From Akkermansia sp. (GTDB lineage: Bacteria; Verrucomicrobiota; Verrucomicrobiia; Verrucomicrobiales; Akkermansiaceae): a stretch of 32,668 nt of DNA. Below the pieces are notes generated by a model that saw nothing but the letters and a program-made list of their open reading frames with translations, was not told the DNA's origin and ran no database searches. This document shows, in pieces, positions 8,517 to 16,369 of this stretch (the first letter of the stretch is position 1; every line of letters starts with the position of its first letter). The stretch is from positions 1 to 32,668 of the forward strand of contig JAFSEZ010000027.1 of NCBI GenBank assembly GCA_017435505.1, given 5' to 3'. The translations under genes and the position numbers were made by a program.

Positions 8517-9440
8517 TCACGGGGTGGGAGGTGGGTTTTGCGGAGACCATGTATCTGTGTAGAAACGGCTCGTCGTGGTTCCGAGATGCTCGTTTATGAA
8601 GGCCGGTTGGTCGCAAATGGCAGCCCAATGCACCATGATGCAGCAGCCGTCCTGATACAGTTGCCTTGCCAGTATGCCGGCTTCCGGCTCAGACTCCAGC
8701 GTGGTTGCAGAAAGAACGACTCCCGGTATGCGGTGTTTACGAGCCAGCCGCAAATCCCCTGCAGACCACGCGGAGAGTGCCACATTGGTGAATCCGTGGC
8801 GCAGGGCCTGTAAGTAATTGTAGCAGCCAGCGGCTTCTATGATGATTCGTTCGGGGTATGGTAACTCTTTGGCTAAACGCTCAAAATCCTGGCATTTATC
8901 TGTCACAAGCACCATGTTGGGGTGTTCCCGCATCAGTTTCCGTATATCCTCGGCAAAGAGAGGGGTTTGTTGCCAACTTTTTTGAAGCGTCATGATGTCG
9001 GCCTTGCTCATGGGGGTGTTGCTGGTGGTGTTGCTCCCCACAATTCGGTGCAGTTGGTGCCAATCGTGCACCGCTACGAGGGCGCCATCCGTTGTGAATT
9101 GCAAATCAAGTTCAATGTAGCGGAAGCCGCGTTGCAAGGAATCAAGGACGGCCTCTTTGCTGTTGCAGTATACAAAAGTGCCGATGCCACCGCCATGCGC
9201 AATCCAGGATTCGGGGCTGTTCGGGGATTGCGGTGTGTGGTTGGAGCGCAGAAGATGGGCTTGGGTTTTCTGTACATATGAGTCAAGGTACCAATTTACT
9301 TCGACTTGTTGAATGCGCCTCTCTATTTTGCCAATGATTTTGTAGACGTGAGCAGGGTACAGAAGCCATGCGCATCCGACACTCAGCAGCAGTACAACTG
9401 CAGCTGCTATGCACACGCTTGTTACTTTCTTCTTGTTCAT
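8517..9440 (-). CDS. Membrane-anchored glycerophosphodiester phosphodiesterase-family protein
   Basis: From the ATG at 9440 the protein is 307 residues: a hydrophobic N-terminal anchor or signal (about 6-30) followed by a GDPD TIM-barrel domain. Visible active-site features are AHGGG (H82), YIELDLQFTTDG with E110 and D112, and the second histidine in AVHDWHQL (H125). The first motif is HGGG in place of the usual HRG...EN, so the domain belongs to a divergent branch. The family hydrolyses glycerophosphodiesters to glycerol-3-phosphate and an alcohol; here the domain would face the periplasm. An in-frame GTG at 9488 could extend it by 16 residues, but the hydrophobic segment fits best from 9440. 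The stop codon lies inside the probable target duplication of the downstream element. Confidence 0.75.
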   Translation of the reverse strand: MNKKKVTSVCIAAAVVLLLSVGCAWLLYPAHVYKIIGKIERRIQQVEVNWYLDSYVQKTQAHLLRSNHTPQSPNSPESWIAHGGGIGTFVYCNSKEAVLDSLQRGFRYIELDLQFTTDGALVAVHDWHQLHRIVGSNTTSNTPMSKADIMTLQKSWQQTPLFAEDIRKLMREHPNMVLVTDKCQDFERLAKELPYPERIIIEAAGCYNYLQALRHGFTNVALSAWSAGDLRLARKHRIPGVVLSATTLESEPEAGILARQLYQDGCCIMVHWAAICDQPAFINEHLGTTTSRFYTDTWSPQNPPPTP

Positions 9441-9575
9441 CTTCCCGATATGCCAAAGCTTAACAGCGATGAAACTACCACATTTCACTCTAGATGCAAG
9501 GCCAAAATAGCCTACACGCCCATCCCCCTCCCTTCCGGTAAGAGGTATCGGTACATGGAGCGTGCCTGCCGGAGC

Positions 9576-12500
9576 CTACTTGCGGCGGCGGCGTGCAGCA
9601 AGCGCGGCCAAGGCCAGCAGGCTGAGCGTGGCGGTGGCCGGCTCGGGGACGAGGGTGATGCTCACCGTCCCCACATTGCTGTAGCCTACATTGAAGTTTT
9701 GCAGTTTGTTATCTATGTTGAAGCTCACTTGCGTCGTGGTGTCGGGGGCGATGTTGTTGCCATCTATGATGAGTGCATCTACGCTTGAGAAGATTTCGAT
9801 GGACTCCCAGCGGTACATGAGGGCCAGTAACTCTTCCGAAAGGTCAATGGTCATGCCGCTGGTGAGGCTCACGGTGCTGCCCATGGTGAGGCAGTCTTCC
9901 AATCGCAGGGTGGAGTTGGCACCCAGCACAATGTTGGCGTTGAGCGTGGCGCCCTTGCCCGCCGTCAGCGTGGTGAGGGTGAGCGTGGTTTCACTGCCTG
10001 TTTCGACTGTGCGGGCATCTGCCGCCTTGAAGGCACCGAAGGTGGTGTTGGCATCCAGCGTCAGGCTTTCCAGCGTGGCAAGATCCCCCATGATGAGGCT
10101 GGTGTTGGTGCCGTTGGTGAGGCTCAGCTCCTCCACGCTGACAGAGGCTACCAGTTCGGTTTGCACATTATCCAGCACCATTTTTTGGGATGTGATGGCG
10201 TTGGCGTACTTATCAAAGCCGTTGTCGACGCCGGATTCGCTCACATTTCGCAGGGTGACGGTATCAGCCTCGATGTTGCCGCCGATGGAAGCCTTGTTGC
10301 CAACGATGGTTACGCTCGTGGTGGAACCTTCCTTTTGTGTGCCGTCGCCTTTAGCAATATGACCGCTAATGATGCCGCCATTGATGGTGACGTTGACATC
10401 ACCTATACTTCCGGCGCTTCCTTCCGCAACAAGATCGCCCGTGATTACACCACCATTGATGGTAATGGCGGCTTTTCCTACATCGCCTCCGCTTACTTTG
10501 GAGCCACCGTAGATGGAGGCGGTGATGGTGCCATCGTTGATGACGAGATTCACTTCGCCGATAGAGCCACTGTTGTTAACCGAACCGCCCACTACATCGC
10601 CGCCAATGCTGCCGCCGTTTATATAGACATTGAATTCATCCGCATCACCGCCTCCGTAGGAGCCGGCAATGGCTGCCGTAACATCATTGTATGAACCGCT
10701 GGAGCCTATAGTTGAACCTGCCTCAATGTCAAGCACCAGTTTGCCTGCATTGCCGGCGTTCATCGAGCCGAAGATTGTAGCGTGGATGTTGCCGATATGC
10801 TGCACGTGGATGTCCGATTCATATTCGCAGTTGACCATGCCCACCCATGCTTCTGTTTCGGTGGTGGGGTCTGCTGTTGTGATGATATGAGTGGATGCTG
10901 ATTGGTCAGAAGTAACAAGTGTGCTGTAAGTGGTAACGGTAGTTGGGGTTGTATTACCGTAATTGACACCGCTGGTGGTGATGCTTTCTGTATTGTTGTT
11001 CCAGAGATAAGTGTTCTGAATCACTTCAGCAGTTCCTGCGTCTTGTTGTGTTTGGTAGGCGTATTCTGTGCTGGTGGTTAGCGTGGTGGTGGGGGCATAG
11101 GCCGTGTTGCTCCAGCTCAGGTCTGTGATGCTGCCACTTGCTCCGGTGGCGGTGAAGGCGATACCATTGAGCCCGCTGCCGGTAGCATCTGCCGCAAGCC
11201 CTTGGCCGATGAGCATATCCCCCAGCCATACGTAGTAGCCACCCAGCACATTGTCCGTGCTGTTGCCATTGTGCCAGGCAATGCGCAGATGTTCATCCAG
11301 AGCGGATGTATCTGCGCAGAAAAGCACATCTGTACCCCACATGATGTAGCCTTCGCTCAGGTTGAGCGTGCCGCTGTTGGCGCCATCGCCAATGCTGATG
11401 CTCAGGGTATTATCCGCGCCCAGCCAGCCATCTGTGGCACCATTGCCGAAAGCAGCGCGGAAATCCACCGTGTAGCCGGCATCTTCTGTAAAGGCATTCT
11501 CTGCCAGACGATAGGTTGCGGCATGCCCAACCGTGCCATTTGTTCCCACTGTGGCAGAGTGCCATGTGGTGCCGGCGGTATTCTTATCTGCCCGCGCCAG
11601 CCCGGCGGTGCGCCCGCCGATGCCCATGCCACGCGCAAGATTGCCGGCCATGATGATGGAGCCTTGGTCATTGGGGTGCAGACCATCGCTGCCCGGTGCA
11701 TTGAAGAAGTTACGATGCCCCTTGAAGGGGGTATCATCAGTCAAATCAATGAGGCCATTGTTTACGTTGACTAATTTGACTTGGGCTTCACCGGTACCGG
11801 TGCTGTACTGTTCATTGTAGGCATCAACCCATTGAACCAACAAGCGATTGTACTCTTCTACAGCATGATGGTTTTTCGCAGCAGTGTTGTTGCCATGATC
11901 CGTCCAGCACGGGATATTCATCAGGTAGAGCTTGTCGCTATCTTCTACCAGCAGGTCATTCACCGCTGTGAGCATGTTGCCACCCAACGTACCGTTCCAA
12001 GAGTAACTATCAGTGGATTCCTCGTAAGATACTTCTCCACCCAGCAGCTTCTGCATGTATGTTGTGTACTGCTCCGGGGTAATGGCTTGCCATCCTATAT
12101 TATTATTTGTATCTGAAAGCAAGTCGTTGGTGCCAATCATCATGATATATGTATTGGCATTGTATTGGCGGGCTGCATCCTCGGTAGAGAACCCGGAGTA
12201 GCGGGAGTTGCTGTCATTCACCAGCTCGTGGGCACGACCCGAAGATTGTGCCAAGTGTACGTTGCTAAATTCCCCGTTACCGTAGGTGATTGTTTGGCTG
12301 TTGTGGGTGATGCCTTCGTCATTGCTAAAGGCATACTGGCTTCTGTTGTCAAATCCCTTCAGTGGCCCTTCCAACTCATGCTCAATACCATTGTCCACCA
12401 ATGTTTTGAAAAGTTGCCAACGCCAAGTTGCATCTTTGATACCATGGGTGATGGAGTCGCCTACGCACATGACACGTCCTACGCTGGTGCCATCTGTACG

Positions 12501-13154
12501 GGTGGATACGAACGGATCAAGAATGACGGGTGGTTCAAACGTACTGGTATCAAGTGTGGAGGCGGTCTTGATGGTGACTGCGGTTACATAGTTGGTGTTG
12601 ATTGTGTATGCAGTCGTTTGTGTCGCATATGAATTGTAAAGATTGCCTGATCCCCAAACCTGCGTTTCCCCGGCGTAGACATAAATGCCATCGTTTACAG
12701 TGTCGTCTTTCTTGGGGTCGTTTGTGATGGTGAGGGTCAGGGTGTCACCGACGGCGTATTGCTTGAGCGTCTCGTACGTTGTCTCCGTTCCATTGGTGCC
12801 GCCGTTCCATGAGCCGATGATGCCGGTGGCCGTATCGTTGAGCCCCCATGAGGTCAGGCTCTGGGTGACGTTGTATGTCCACGTGACGAATCCGCTGGTG
12901 GTGTAATCGTTGGAGGCCAGATAGCGATCCAATGCGCTGATGCTGATGGTGACATCAATCTCGGTTGTGGGGGAAGACAGTACAGAGAATGTCCCCAGAC
13001 CATCGTACGTGACCTTGTTTGTTTCATTGCAGAATGCACCATCGAGCGTCGTATAGGTGTTTCCTGTCGTAGTGCTGTTGTCAAAAGTTGTTTCACCGTA
13101 GGCAGAGGAAAGGCAACAGGCCAGCAGAGCTGCAATGAAAAGGGTCTTTTTCAT
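9576..13154 (-). CDS. Secreted SGNH/GDSL hydrolase with repetitive beta-rich region and PEP-CTERM tail
   Basis: This 1192-residue protein starts with a signal peptide (MKKTLFIAALLACCLSSAYG). A beta-rich N-terminal domain (to about 210) precedes an SGNH hydrolase domain (about 225-515) with GDSITHG (S234), SSGRAHE, IGTNDLL (N343) and SDGLHP (D490, H493). About 525-700 resembles a lectin-like beta-sandwich, and roughly 770-960 is made of Gly/Asn-rich repeats of the INGGxIxG type that suggest a beta-helix. The C-terminus is a PEP-CTERM signal: VPEPAT, a hydrophobic helix and an RRRRK end, implying exosortase processing and surface attachment. The substrate is unknown; acetyl or other acyl esters of host or bacterial glycans are plausible. 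Residues 40-510 are paralogous to the divergent gene at 13355. Confidence 0.85.
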   Translation of the reverse strand: MKKTLFIAALLACCLSSAYGETTFDNSTTTGNTYTTLDGAFCNETNKVTYDGLGTFSVLSSPTTEIDVTISISALDRYLASNDYTTSGFVTWTYNVTQSLTSWGLNDTATGIIGSWNGGTNGTETTYETLKQYAVGDTLTLTITNDPKKDDTVNDGIYVYAGETQVWGSGNLYNSYATQTTAYTINTNYVTAVTIKTASTLDTSTFEPPVILDPFVSTRTDGTSVGRVMCVGDSITHGIKDATWRWQLFKTLVDNGIEHELEGPLKGFDNRSQYAFSNDEGITHNSQTITYGNGEFSNVHLAQSSGRAHELVNDSNSRYSGFSTEDAARQYNANTYIMMIGTNDLLSDTNNNIGWQAITPEQYTTYMQKLLGGEVSYEESTDSYSWNGTLGGNMLTAVNDLLVEDSDKLYLMNIPCWTDHGNNTAAKNHHAVEEYNRLLVQWVDAYNEQYSTGTGEAQVKLVNVNNGLIDLTDDTPFKGHRNFFNAPGSDGLHPNDQGSIIMAGNLARGMGIGGRTAGLARADKNTAGTTWHSATVGTNGTVGHAATYRLAENAFTEDAGYTVDFRAAFGNGATDGWLGADNTLSISIGDGANSGTLNLSEGYIMWGTDVLFCADTSALDEHLRIAWHNGNSTDNVLGGYYVWLGDMLIGQGLAADATGSGLNGIAFTATGASGSITDLSWSNTAYAPTTTLTTSTEYAYQTQQDAGTAEVIQNTYLWNNNTESITTSGVNYGNTTPTTVTTYSTLVTSDQSASTHIITTADPTTETEAWVGMVNCEYESDIHVQHIGNIHATIFGSMNAGNAGKLVLDIEAGSTIGSSGSYNDVTAAIAGSYGGGDADEFNVYINGGSIGGDVVGGSVNNSGSIGEVNLVINDGTITASIYGGSKVSGGDVGKAAITINGGVITGDLVAEGSAGSIGDVNVTINGGIISGHIAKGDGTQKEGSTTSVTIVGNKASIGGNIEADTVTLRNVSESGVDNGFDKYANAITSQKMVLDNVQTELVASVSVEELSLTNGTNTSLIMGDLATLESLTLDANTTFGAFKAADARTVETGSETTLTLTTLTAGKGATLNANIVLGANSTLRLEDCLTMGSTVSLTSGMTIDLSEELLALMYRWESIEIFSSVDALIIDGNNIAPDTTTQVSFNIDNKLQNFNVGYSNVGTVSITLVPEPATATLSLLALAALAARRRRK

Positions 13155-13187
13155 GATAGGGGGATGGGTGTGGGGGTAGGGTTGAGT

Positions 13188-13213
13188 TAATTCCTAGGGG
13201 GGGGTAGGAATTA
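13188..13213. promoter_or_regulatory. Perfect 9-bp inverted repeat with a G8 loop, possible operator or leader hairpin
   Basis: TAATTCCTA (13188-13196), eight G residues (13197-13204) and TAGGAATTA (13205-13213) form a perfect 9-bp inverted repeat. For the leftward hydrolase it begins 5 bases past the -10 box, so it spans the start of transcription and would fold as a hairpin with a C8 loop at the mRNA 5' end. A third copy of TAATTCCTA sits at the same relative place in the divergent promoter (13336-13344). Confidence 0.6.
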
Positions 13214-13218
13214 GCATC

Positions 13219-13246
13219 ATGATAGCAAAAAGCACCACGAAAGCAA
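13219..13246 (-). promoter_or_regulatory. Promoter of the PEP-CTERM SGNH hydrolase gene
   Basis: On the minus strand, TTGCTT (13241-13246), a 16-bp spacer and TATCAT (13219-13224). The leader to the ATG at 13154 is about 58 nt and contains the inverted repeat at 13188-13213 and a pyrimidine-rich stretch. Confidence 0.5.
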
Positions 13247-13299
13247 GCTCAAAAAACGCATTTTCTCATAAAATAACGTGGGGAAGGGGCTCAAAGAGC

Positions 13300-13329
13300 T
13301 TGACGCGAGAGAGGGCAATATGTTAGGAT
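13300..13329 (+). promoter_or_regulatory. Promoter of the rightward SGNH hydrolase gene
   Basis: TTGACG (13300-13305), an 18-bp spacer and TAGGAT (13324-13329). The predicted leader to the ATG at 13355 is about 19 nt and includes TAATTCCTA. Confidence 0.55.
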
Positions 13330-13335
13330 ACGGCA

Positions 13336-13344
13336 TAATTCCTA
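13336..13344 (+). promoter_or_regulatory. TAATTCCTA motif at the start of transcription
   Basis: The same 9-mer as both arms of the inverted repeat upstream of the divergent paralogue. In its own gene's sense strand it lies 6 bases past the -10 box, against 5 bases in the other gene. Confidence 0.5.
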
Positions 13345-13354
13345 CTAAATATCC

Positions 13355-15412
13355 ATGAAAATCATAAAAAGCCTGATGATAGTAGCAGCGAGCAGTGCGC
13401 AGGTGGTTTGCGCAGCGGGAGAGTACACGGATTTGGCAAGCCCGTGGTGTGATGAGGAGAACAAGGTGATATACGACGGGAAGGGGTATTTTGCAGTACA
13501 ATCGCCGGCGAACACGGAGTTGGAGCTTTGCATCAACCTGCAATCCTTGCACAGCTACATCAACTCCAATGACTACAAGAGTGGTAGCTGCTTGATTCTC
13601 TGGGATGCGGATGTTTCGGATTACGGCATAGCAGATAACGCAGACTCGGGGCGTGCCACAGGTGCGCGCAAGCCATACCTGACCGGGTATTGGGCGGGGA
13701 ACGTGTGGAAGCCCGCCGTGCAGGTTTCCTACGATACTCTGCGGCAATATGCCGCAGCGGATGGCACGGTGCGGGTGCGTGTGGCGGGCAGCAGCCGGGC
13801 GGGTGTCACGATGACCGCTCGTGATAGTTCGGGGGCAACGCATGTGCTGTACTCTGCCCCGGCGCTCAAAGCAGCCCGCAATACAGCGGTGCAGGGCTAC
13901 CACGTGAATGTGAACTACGTGACGGCGGTGCGTCTGCACACCGCATCGACCTTGGATACATCTTCCTACGAGCCGCCGAAGGATTACACGCAGCCCTTTA
14001 TCAGCGAGCGGGCAGAGGCGGGGGAGAGTTTGCGGCGCGTCATGTTCATGGGAGATTCCATCACCCACGGGGTGAATGATCAGACTTGGCGCTGGCAGCT
14101 GTTCAAGACACTGGTGGATAACGGGATAGAGGCCGAGATAGTGGGGCCGCGCAGTGGCTACACCCCCGGCTACACCCGCCTGAGCACCCCGGATGCCGGG
14201 GAGAGCTATGGTGGCGTGCCCTTTCCGAATGTGCATTTGGCGCAGTCTTCCGGGCGCACACACAATATCATTTCCGGCTCCAATGCCGGGATGACCGGCG
14301 TGAACTATGGTGGGCATTCCACGCGCAGCGCGGCAGGTTCATACAACTGCGACACGTGGTGCAGCCTGATGGGCACGAATGATTTGTTGTCCGACCCCGG
14401 CTATACCGAGGCAGATTTCACCGCGAAGATGCAGCGCATGCTTGGCGGGCGGGTCGTATGCGAACACGGCACATACCGTTGGATTTCCGGGGATGATTGG
14501 GGCAACCTGGGGCGCATGGTGGCAGATGTGATGCGCGATAAGGAGGATGTGTATTATGTGATGGCTGTGCCGTGCTGGGGCCGCCACCACAACAACAACC
14601 GGCCGGAGCGCCACTTGGCGGTGCAGCAATACAACGGCCTGTTGCAGCAATGGGTGGCGGCGTATGGTGCCAAGCATGCCAAGCAACTTCGTTTTGTAGA
14701 TACCAACGTCGGCATGGTGGATCCCGCGCACCCTGTCCCCTTCAGCTGGCCGGATTCAATGTCCAACCGTCCGGGGCGGGATGGTTTGCACCCCAATGCG
14801 CAGGGGTCTCTCATCATGGCCGGCAATGTGGCGCGTGCCATGGGCCTTGCCGGTCGCACCGCAGGGTTGCCCCGCGCGGCTGCCGGAGCCGACTGGGATG
14901 CTGCCGCCGTGGGTGTGGTGAGCCCGCAGCAAGTCTCTCCCTGCGCCGCCGGAGCATTTACTGAGCAGGGGGGCTATAGTGTAGAGTGCCTCGCTACCTT
15001 CGGAGATGGTGCCCAAGGGGGCTGGCAGCAAGCAGACAAGGCGCTTTGCATCACCGTGGGTCATGGGGAAGAAGGCGGGCAGCTGCGCGTGAGCGAGGGA
15101 AGCATCCTGTGGGGCAACACAGCCCTGTACTGCGGGGACCAATCTACGCAAACGCAGCTGCTTCGCATCGTGTGGCACCCCGGGCATGCGGCGCACAACG
15201 TGCAGCGGGGCTACTATGTGTGGCTGGGGGATATGCTCATCGGCCAGGGATTGCAGCCACTGCCCGGTGTGGCGCTCAACGGCATTCACGTGGAATCCCA
15301 AGGGGGTATGGGGCGCATGGAGCAACTGCGCTGGGTCAACCGCGCCTATGCTCCCGCTTCTGCCGGCAAGAGTGCGCCAAAGCACGCCTACATGGTGCCG
15401 CTCGGAGAGTAA
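13355..15412 (+). CDS. Secreted SGNH/GDSL hydrolase (short paralogue without PEP-CTERM)
   Basis: The 685-residue protein has a probable signal peptide (about 1-21) and the same order of domains as the divergent 1192-residue protein: a beta-rich N-terminus with the shared ASTLDTS..EPP linker, then an SGNH hydrolase domain with FMGDSITHG (S235), SSGRTHN, MGTNDLL (N342) and RDGLHP (D476, H479), then a lectin-like sandwich (about 515-675). It lacks the repetitive beta-helix and PEP-CTERM tail and ends in PLGE, so it is probably soluble and periplasmic or released. No Shine-Dalgarno is visible. It converges on the IdeS-like gene with only 6 bases between stop codons. Its codons are GC-richer than those of the paralogue, suggesting an old duplication or separate acquisition. 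Confidence 0.85.
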   Translation: MKIIKSLMIVAASSAQVVCAAGEYTDLASPWCDEENKVIYDGKGYFAVQSPANTELELCINLQSLHSYINSNDYKSGSCLILWDADVSDYGIADNADSGRATGARKPYLTGYWAGNVWKPAVQVSYDTLRQYAAADGTVRVRVAGSSRAGVTMTARDSSGATHVLYSAPALKAARNTAVQGYHVNVNYVTAVRLHTASTLDTSSYEPPKDYTQPFISERAEAGESLRRVMFMGDSITHGVNDQTWRWQLFKTLVDNGIEAEIVGPRSGYTPGYTRLSTPDAGESYGGVPFPNVHLAQSSGRTHNIISGSNAGMTGVNYGGHSTRSAAGSYNCDTWCSLMGTNDLLSDPGYTEADFTAKMQRMLGGRVVCEHGTYRWISGDDWGNLGRMVADVMRDKEDVYYVMAVPCWGRHHNNNRPERHLAVQQYNGLLQQWVAAYGAKHAKQLRFVDTNVGMVDPAHPVPFSWPDSMSNRPGRDGLHPNAQGSLIMAGNVARAMGLAGRTAGLPRAAAGADWDAAAVGVVSPQQVSPCAAGAFTEQGGYSVECLATFGDGAQGGWQQADKALCITVGHGEEGGQLRVSEGSILWGNTALYCGDQSTQTQLLRIVWHPGHAAHNVQRGYYVWLGDMLIGQGLQPLPGVALNGIHVESQGGMGRMEQLRWVNRAYAPASAGKSAPKHAYMVPLGE

Positions 15413-15418
15413 TGCCGC

Positions 15419-16222
15419 TTACCGCAGCGGCTTCAGGCGCATGCCGGTGTAGGTGTTGATGGTGATACGGCCAATGGGGCCGTAGAGCGGGTGGCCAGCG
15501 CAGTCAAAGATAAGCATGCCCGCCTCCTCCCTCAGGGGGATGCGGTGCAGGTGCCGGCGGCGGTCGTCGGAATCCGTCATGTAGATAGCGCGGATGCAGG
15601 GGGAGCCGTCTTCCTTGGTGTGGCAGTCAATCCCCCAAACGTTGAGGGAGTGGGTGTAGCGCCGACCATCCGGACGGTAGTAGTAGACCCCGATCCAGAA
15701 GGCGTCACCGTTGCGCAATCCGCTGTGCAGGGCGTGGGTGAGGCTGCGGGCAGTCACGGTGTCGCTGCGGCCGCAGTAGAGCAGGCGGGCGGCCACATCT
15801 CCCCCGCGAACCAACTCCTGCTGCCGGTAGTAGCCCCCCGCTTCGGGCGCGATGATGCGGGCGCTGCTCTCCGGCTGCATAGGGGTGTATTCTCCGCTGA
15901 ACCACCAGCGGATAGCCTGGTCGGGGTCGCTCCCTTCATTGCTGAATGATTGGCGGAACACCTGCCAGATATCTTTCCCCATGGGCGTGCCCGGCGGTAC
16001 TTCTGTGCGGTGCTGTTCCTGCCACCAAGCAATGAGATTGGTGGCTGCTATCCCCCAGCAAAAGCCGCTGTCGGCGGGGGCGGTCTTATCGATATCGTTC
16101 CAGCCGCTTTCGCGTGTCACCCCGGCGGCCCACAGTGTCTCATCGGCGCGGGCTTGCCCCACCAGCACCATCGCTCCCAGGAATATCAACCGTATGACTT
16201 GTTTTGTGTTCATGCCCACCAT
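15419..16222 (-). CDS. Secreted cysteine protease of the IdeS/Mac type (peptidase family C66-like)
   Basis: The 267-residue protein has a signal peptide ending about ARA (residue 26) and then follows the IdeS/Mac pattern: WAAGVTRESGWNDIDKT (31-47), the nucleophile motif GFCWGIAATNLIAWW with C55, the histidine motif YTHSLNVWGID with H191, and the acidic motif IYMTDSDD with D217 and D219. In streptococcal IdeS these correspond to Cys94, His262, Asp284 and Asp286. IdeS itself cleaves IgG below the hinge; relatives have varied or unknown targets, so immunoglobulin cleavage here is only a hypothesis. It is shorter than IdeS. The start may be the ATG at 16222 or at 16213 (MNTKQ), which gives an equally good signal peptide. 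It is convergent with the SGNH gene. Confidence 0.75.
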   Translation of the reverse strand: MVGMNTKQVIRLIFLGAMVLVGQARADETLWAAGVTRESGWNDIDKTAPADSGFCWGIAATNLIAWWQEQHRTEVPPGTPMGKDIWQVFRQSFSNEGSDPDQAIRWWFSGEYTPMQPESSARIIAPEAGGYYRQQELVRGGDVAARLLYCGRSDTVTARSLTHALHSGLRNGDAFWIGVYYYRPDGRRYTHSLNVWGIDCHTKEDGSPCIRAIYMTDSDDRRRHLHRIPLREEAGMLIFDCAGHPLYGPIGRITINTYTGMRLKPLR

Positions 16223-16369
16223 TGTCTGTTAAGCGATTCTGTTTATTCTTTCTTTGACAACAAAGTGTACTTCAAGAAATTGCATGCAAATTCTTAAAAC
16301 ATACTTTAATATGCTGATGCAAGTATTGAATCTCAACGAGTCGGGGTGTTTTTTTGGAGCGAGGTGGGT

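Noticed and set aside
13217..14317. 366-codon open frame antisense to the rightward SGNH hydrolase
   Set aside because: It crosses the divergent promoter region and has no recognisable domain, whereas the opposite strand encodes full SGNH motifs.
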